Below are positions 41,929 to 44,951 of a DNA stretch of 44,951 nt, piece by piece. The position numbers and the translations under genes were made by a program. The notes beneath the pieces were generated by a model. The model made no database searches. It saw only the letters and a program-made list of their open reading frames with translations, and was not told the DNA's origin. The stretch is from Actinomycetes bacterium (GTDB lineage: Bacteria > Actinomycetota > Acidimicrobiia > Acidimicrobiales > Palsa-688): NCBI GenBank assembly GCA_021811865.1, contig JAKAQB010000024.1:1-44951 (forward strand). Direction: 5' to 3'. Position 1 is the stretch's first letter. Each line of letters starts with the position of its first letter.

Positions 41929-41967
41929 TTGGAAGGTTGTTGTCGCCCTACGACAACAACCTTCCAA
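41929..41967. repeat. Palindrome with perfect 17-bp arms downstream of priA
   Basis: TTGGAAGGTTGTTGTCG (41929-41945) and CGACAACAACCTTCCAA (41951-41967) flank a loop CCCTA. Like the palindrome at 16325 it is AT-richer than its surroundings, lies 100-200 bases past the end of an operon and lacks a U-run. The two are not otherwise similar. Candidate terminator or protein-binding site. Confidence 0.88.
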
Positions 41968-42135
41968 ACCTTCCCGGGGCCCCTCTCCGTCCGGGCACCC
42001 TGCGCGGTGGCGCCAACCTGCGGAACCCACCGCCGGCGGGCGGCTAGCAGTCGATCTCCACCCGGAGGCGACGGCGTTGACCTCCTTCGTGCCCCGGTCG
42101 GGGCGGCCGTCCGCCATGACGGCCTTCAGCTCCTC

Positions 42136-42191
42136 CCGCGGCCCGCCCGCCGGCTGCCATACCATGCCGCCCCGTGCCCGACGAGATGGTG
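42136..42191 (+). repeat. Duplicated 5' region, downstream (used) copy
   Basis: Partner of 41755-41809, 382 bases apart. It includes the start of the complete acyl-CoA synthetase gene. Confidence 0.88.
42160..42165 (+). promoter_or_regulatory. Candidate -10 box for leaderless acyl-CoA synthetase mRNA
   Basis: TACCAT ends eight bases before the GTG at 42174, the same spacing as at mihF. The upstream duplicate has TGCCAT, losing the most conserved A of the hexamer. Confidence 0.5.
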
Positions 42192-44309
42192 CCGACCGCC
42201 CCCGACGAGACGCAGCCCGGCGCCGAGCTGCGACCGCTCGGTCCCCTGCTCTCACCGGCGTCGGTCGCCATCGTCGGAGCGTCCGAGCGGCGCGGCGACC
42301 TGGTCCGGACCGTGCAGCGGCACCCCGGGCTGCGCACCTGGCTCGTCAACCCCCGCCGTGCGGAGGTGCTTGGCCAGCGCACCCACCCGTCGGTCGCAGC
42401 CCTGCCAGAGGTGCCCGACGTGGCGATGGTGGTCGTGGGGGAGCGTGGCGTCGAAGCCGCCGTGGAGGAAGCCGTGGCCGCCGGCGCCGGGGCGCTCGTC
42501 GTGCCGGGCCTCGGCGCCGAGGCCGGCGACCGTGGCCCGTCGATCGCCCGGCGCGTGGCCGCCCTGGCCGGCGAGGTGCCCATGCTCGGCACCAACTGCA
42601 TGGGTTACGCCCGCCCGGACGGCCCGTCGCTTTGGATGGGCACGCCGAGCGCGGCATTCGCGCCCGGCGGTGTCGGGGTCGTGAGCCAGTCCGGCTCGGT
42701 GGCCGAGGCGATGGTCGCAATCGGGCCGCGCGTCGGCTTCCGCGCGGTGGTGTCGTCGGGCGCCGAGCTCGGCCGGGACGCCGCCGACTTCGTAGCTGCC
42801 TTCGCCGGCGACGAGGAGACCCGCGCCGTCGGGCTGTTCCTGGAGGCGGTCCGCCGTCCCGCCGCCCTCGCCGCCGCCCTCCGGCGCTGCGCCGACGCCG
42901 GCAAGGCGGTGGTTTGCCTGAAGGTGGGGCGCTCGGAGCGTGCGGCCGCCGTCGCGATGACGCACACGGGGGCGATGGTCGGCTCGGCGGTGGCCTTCGA
43001 CGCCTTCCTCCGCTCGCACGGCGCCATCGGCGTCGACGACGTCGGGGACCTGGTCGAGACGCTCGAGGTGCTCGGCCGCCGGCGCCGTCCGAGCGGGCGG
43101 CGACTGGGCGCCGTGTCGGAGTCTGGGGGCGAAGCGGGGCTGCTGGCCGACCACGCCGAGGCCGCCGGCCTGGAGCTGCCGGCGCTCCCAGAGACGACCG
43201 CCGAGGCGCTGCGAGCGGCCTTCCCCAACTACGTGGACCCCCACAACCCCCTGGACGCGTGGGCCGTGGATGACGTGGAGCGGGTGTTCCCCGGGTCGAT
43301 GCGGCTGCTGCGCGACAGCGGGAGCTGCGACATCCTCGCCGCCGTCGTCGAGCTGACCCGCTTCCGCAGCCGGGCGGACCAGCAGTGGTGCGCCGTGGTC
43401 CTGCGGGCCCTCGCCGAGCTCACCGGAGGCACGGCCGGCGAGCCGGTCTTCCCGGCGGTCATCTCGGCAACGTCGGCCGATCCCGGCGACGAGCTGGTCG
43501 AGCTGGCCCGCGCCGCCGACATCGCGCTGCTGCGGGGCATGGGCCCGGCCACGCGGGCCCTGGCAGCCGCAGCCCGGTGGTCCGAGCAGCGGCGGTCACG
43601 GGCCGGCGGCGCCGCCCCGCCGGCCGGCGGGGCGGCGGTGGAGCTCACCGGCCTGCTCCGTCCCGGCGCGCTGCCGGAGTGGGAGTCGGCGACGATCCTC
43701 GGACGCTACGGGGTGCGCTTCGCACCCTACCGGCGGGCCGGCGGGCCGCACGAGGCCGCCCTGGCCGCCGCCGAGCTCGGCGGCACCGTCGTCGTCAAGG
43801 TGGACGGCCCGGCCCACAAGTCCGCCGCTGGCGGCGTCGTCCTCGGCCTCCACGAGCCTGAAGCGGTGAGTGCCGCCGCGGCCCGCCTCGGCGGGCGCGT
43901 GCTCGTCGCCAGGCAGGTCCCGCCCGGCCCGGAGGTCATCTGCGGGATGCTGCGCGACCCGCTCTACGGCCCCGTCGTCTCCGCCGGCGCCGGCGGCTGG
44001 CTCGCCGAGGCGCTCGGGGTGGCGGGCGCCCGCCTGGCGCCGTTGACGGCGGCGGACGCGGAGGATCTCGCCGGCGCCGTGCCCGGCCTGGCTCCGGCCG
44101 GGCCGGCCCACGACGGCGTCGCCGCGACGCTGCTCGCCCTGTCCCGCCTCGCCGTGGAGCACCCCGAGATCGTCTCCGTTGACGTGAACCCGCTCGTCGT
44201 GTCCGCCGGCGGGGTGACGGCCGTCGACGCCCTCGTGGTCGTCGCCCCGCCGCCGGCGACGACCTCACCCCCACCCACCGCCCCAGCCAAGCAAGGAGCC
44301 CACCCATGA
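42174..44309 (+). CDS. Acyl-CoA synthetase, NDP-forming type (fused alpha-beta)
   Basis: 711 residues, a fused two-subunit protein like ADP-forming acetyl-CoA synthetase. In order: CoA-binding Rossmann domain (LSPASVAIVGASERRGDL, about 25-150), succinyl-CoA ligase-like domains (GVVSQSGSVAEAM, THTGAMVGSAVAFDAF, VSESGGEAGLLAD) and a C-terminal ATP-grasp (GGTVVVKVDGPAHKSAAGGVVLGL, EVICGMLRDPLYGPVVSAG). Substrate cannot be told; being followed at once by an enoyl-CoA hydratase, it may activate or release a short or branched acid in beta-oxidation. The stop overlaps the next gene (ATGA). Confidence 0.87.
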   Translation: MPDEMVPTAPDETQPGAELRPLGPLLSPASVAIVGASERRGDLVRTVQRHPGLRTWLVNPRRAEVLGQRTHPSVAALPEVPDVAMVVVGERGVEAAVEEAVAAGAGALVVPGLGAEAGDRGPSIARRVAALAGEVPMLGTNCMGYARPDGPSLWMGTPSAAFAPGGVGVVSQSGSVAEAMVAIGPRVGFRAVVSSGAELGRDAADFVAAFAGDEETRAVGLFLEAVRRPAALAAALRRCADAGKAVVCLKVGRSERAAAVAMTHTGAMVGSAVAFDAFLRSHGAIGVDDVGDLVETLEVLGRRRRPSGRRLGAVSESGGEAGLLADHAEAAGLELPALPETTAEALRAAFPNYVDPHNPLDAWAVDDVERVFPGSMRLLRDSGSCDILAAVVELTRFRSRADQQWCAVVLRALAELTGGTAGEPVFPAVISATSADPGDELVELARAADIALLRGMGPATRALAAAARWSEQRRSRAGGAAPPAGGAAVELTGLLRPGALPEWESATILGRYGVRFAPYRRAGGPHEAALAAAELGGTVVVKVDGPAHKSAAGGVVLGLHEPEAVSAAAARLGGRVLVARQVPPGPEVICGMLRDPLYGPVVSAGAGGWLAEALGVAGARLAPLTAADAEDLAGAVPGLAPAGPAHDGVAATLLALSRLAVEHPEIVSVDVNPLVVSAGGVTAVDALVVVAPPPATTSPPPTAPAKQGAHP

Positions 44310-44951
44310 CCCTCGTCGACTACGAGCAGCGCGACGCCGCCGCCTGGATCACCCTCAACCGCCCCGAGAAGCTCAATGCCCTCTCCGCCGGTCTCGTCCA
44401 GGAGCTGAGGGGTGCCCTCCGGCGGGCCGAGGCCGACGACGGGGTGAAGGTCGTGGTCGTCGGGGGCGCAGGCCGGGCGTTCTCGGCCGGCTACGACCTG
44501 ACCGAGGAGGCGGAGGGGGAGACGACGGGGGCCGACGCCTGGCACGAGACGCTGGCGAGGGACGTCACCGCCACGTTGGAGCTGTGGTCGTTGCCCAAGC
44601 CGACGATCGCCGCCGTGCGGGGCTTCTGCCTGGCCGGGGGGTGCGAGCTGGCCATGGCCTGCGACCTCATCGTCGCCGCCGACGACGCCCGCTTCGGGGA
44701 ACCGGAGATCCGCTACGGCTCCGGGCCGGTCACGCTGCTGATGCCGTACGTGATAGGCCAGAAGAAGACCAACGAGCTCCTCTACACCGGTGACGTCGTC
44801 GACGCCACCACGGCCGAGCGGCTCGGCCTCGTCAACCGTGTCGTGACCGGCGACCGCCTCGACGAAGCCGCCGCCGAGCTCGCCCGACGGATCAGCCTGG
44901 CACCCCTGCCCGTCCTCCGGCTCACGAAGCTGGCGTTGACGCGCGCCTACG
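44306..44951 (+). CDS. Enoyl-CoA hydratase/isomerase family protein, 3' end cut by window edge
   Basis: Crotonase-fold protein, 215 codons visible. ITLNRPEKLNALS at the start, oxyanion-hole segments AGRAFSAGYDL and IAAVRGFCLAGGCELAMACDLIVA, and FGEPEIRYG with a Glu in the catalytic region. AAGGAG lies seven bases before the ATG. It overlaps the synthetase stop by four bases, so the two are translationally coupled. The frame is open at the window end. Confidence 0.92.
   Translation, partial: MTLVDYEQRDAAAWITLNRPEKLNALSAGLVQELRGALRRAEADDGVKVVVVGGAGRAFSAGYDLTEEAEGETTGADAWHETLARDVTATLELWSLPKPTIAAVRGFCLAGGCELAMACDLIVAADDARFGEPEIRYGSGPVTLLMPYVIGQKKTNELLYTGDVVDATTAERLGLVNRVVTGDRLDEAAAELARRISLAPLPVLRLTKLALTRAY

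Larger units (their letters stand above)
41745..42173 (+). other. Intergenic region with duplicated gene start, short repeats and palindrome
   Basis: 429 bases between priA and the acyl-CoA synthetase. It contains a first copy of the synthetase promoter and start (41755-41809), three 12-bp units GTGGAG(G/A)CGCTG (41807-41842) directly behind it, a 17-bp-arm palindrome (41929-41967), and the true promoter/start copy (42136-42191). The frame from the first GTG (41792) reads VPDEMVEALVEALVETLVRAWTAG and then loses any likeness to the gene. I see no independent gene. Confidence 0.65.

Noticed and set aside
42044..42130. Minus-strand translation ending RLRVEIDC resembles the PriA C-terminus RLRVEVDP
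   Set aside because: Match of a few residues only and no further similarity upstream, so probably coincidence rather than an inverted gene copy.
40220..43273. 1017-codon plus-strand frame spanning priA, the intergenic region and the acyl-CoA synthetase
   Set aside because: It is in the wrong frame for both recognised genes and low in complexity; long open frames of this kind are expected at this GC content.
1..44951. tRNA or rRNA genes, CRISPR arrays
   Set aside because: None seen: no cloverleaf with a plausible anticodon arm, including near the integrase remnant, and no regularly spaced repeats with unique spacers.

Overview
The window is about 45 kb of very GC-rich DNA, with many GTG starts, four-base ATGA/GTGA gene overlaps and GC-ending codons. 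The gene set points to an Actinomycetota chromosome: an actinobacterial-type integration host factor (mIHF), a PriA without helicase motifs, an aroC-K-B-Q/pepP/efp/nusB block and a pyrR...carAB...mihF-gmk-rpoZ-coaBC-metK-priA block. From memory this is the gene order of Mycobacterium and many other actinobacteria. A complete monoderm-style type IV pilus locus without pilP or pilQ suggests a deep-branching lineage such as Acidimicrobiia. That placement is inference.

Layout. (1) 1-5083: alaS (5' end outside the window), ruvX, mltG, aroE, tightly overlapping. (2) 5253-12968: type IV pilus locus pilB, a PilT-like ATPase, pilC, a major-type pilin, a PilM-PilN fusion and pilO. Its prepilin peptidase lies apart at 24586-25371 on the minus strand, next to a large secreted protein with an LPYTG motif. 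(3) 13054-16213: aroC, aroK, aroB, aroQ, which with aroE make a near-complete shikimate branch. (4) 16214-22459: a stretch that separates aroQ from pepP. It holds a 51-nt nested palindrome, an orphan STAS protein and a zinc alcohol dehydrogenase, followed by a graveyard of mobile DNA. The graveyard contains 33-bp direct repeats, a TacAT-type and a HigBA-type toxin-antitoxin pair, a frameshifted conjugative coupling protein, an orphan XRE regulator, a small conserved protein behind a 23-bp perfect palindrome, and a truncated tyrosine recombinase. (5) 22460-24575: pepP, efp, nusB. (6) 24586-27244, minus strand: secreted LPYTG protein and prepilin peptidase. (7) 27303-36207: the whole pyrimidine operon pyrR-B-C-carA-carB-pyrD-pyrF behind a recognisable PyrR-binding RNA hairpin. 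(8) 36249-41744: mihF, gmk, rpoZ, coaBC, metK, priA. (9) 41745-44951: an intergenic region in which the start of the next gene is duplicated and a second long palindrome sits, then a fused acyl-CoA synthetase (NDP-forming type) and an enoyl-CoA hydratase cut by the window edge.

Most of the window is core metabolism. The points most worth follow-up are the pilus motor (PilM fused to PilN; a PilT-like ATPase with an MshEN-like N-terminal domain), the PyrR RNA site, the degenerate mobile region with its two palindromes, the duplicated promoter/start upstream of the acyl-CoA synthetase, and the LPYTG protein with a long cytoplasmic tail. I did not find a complete, clearly new defence or conjugation system.
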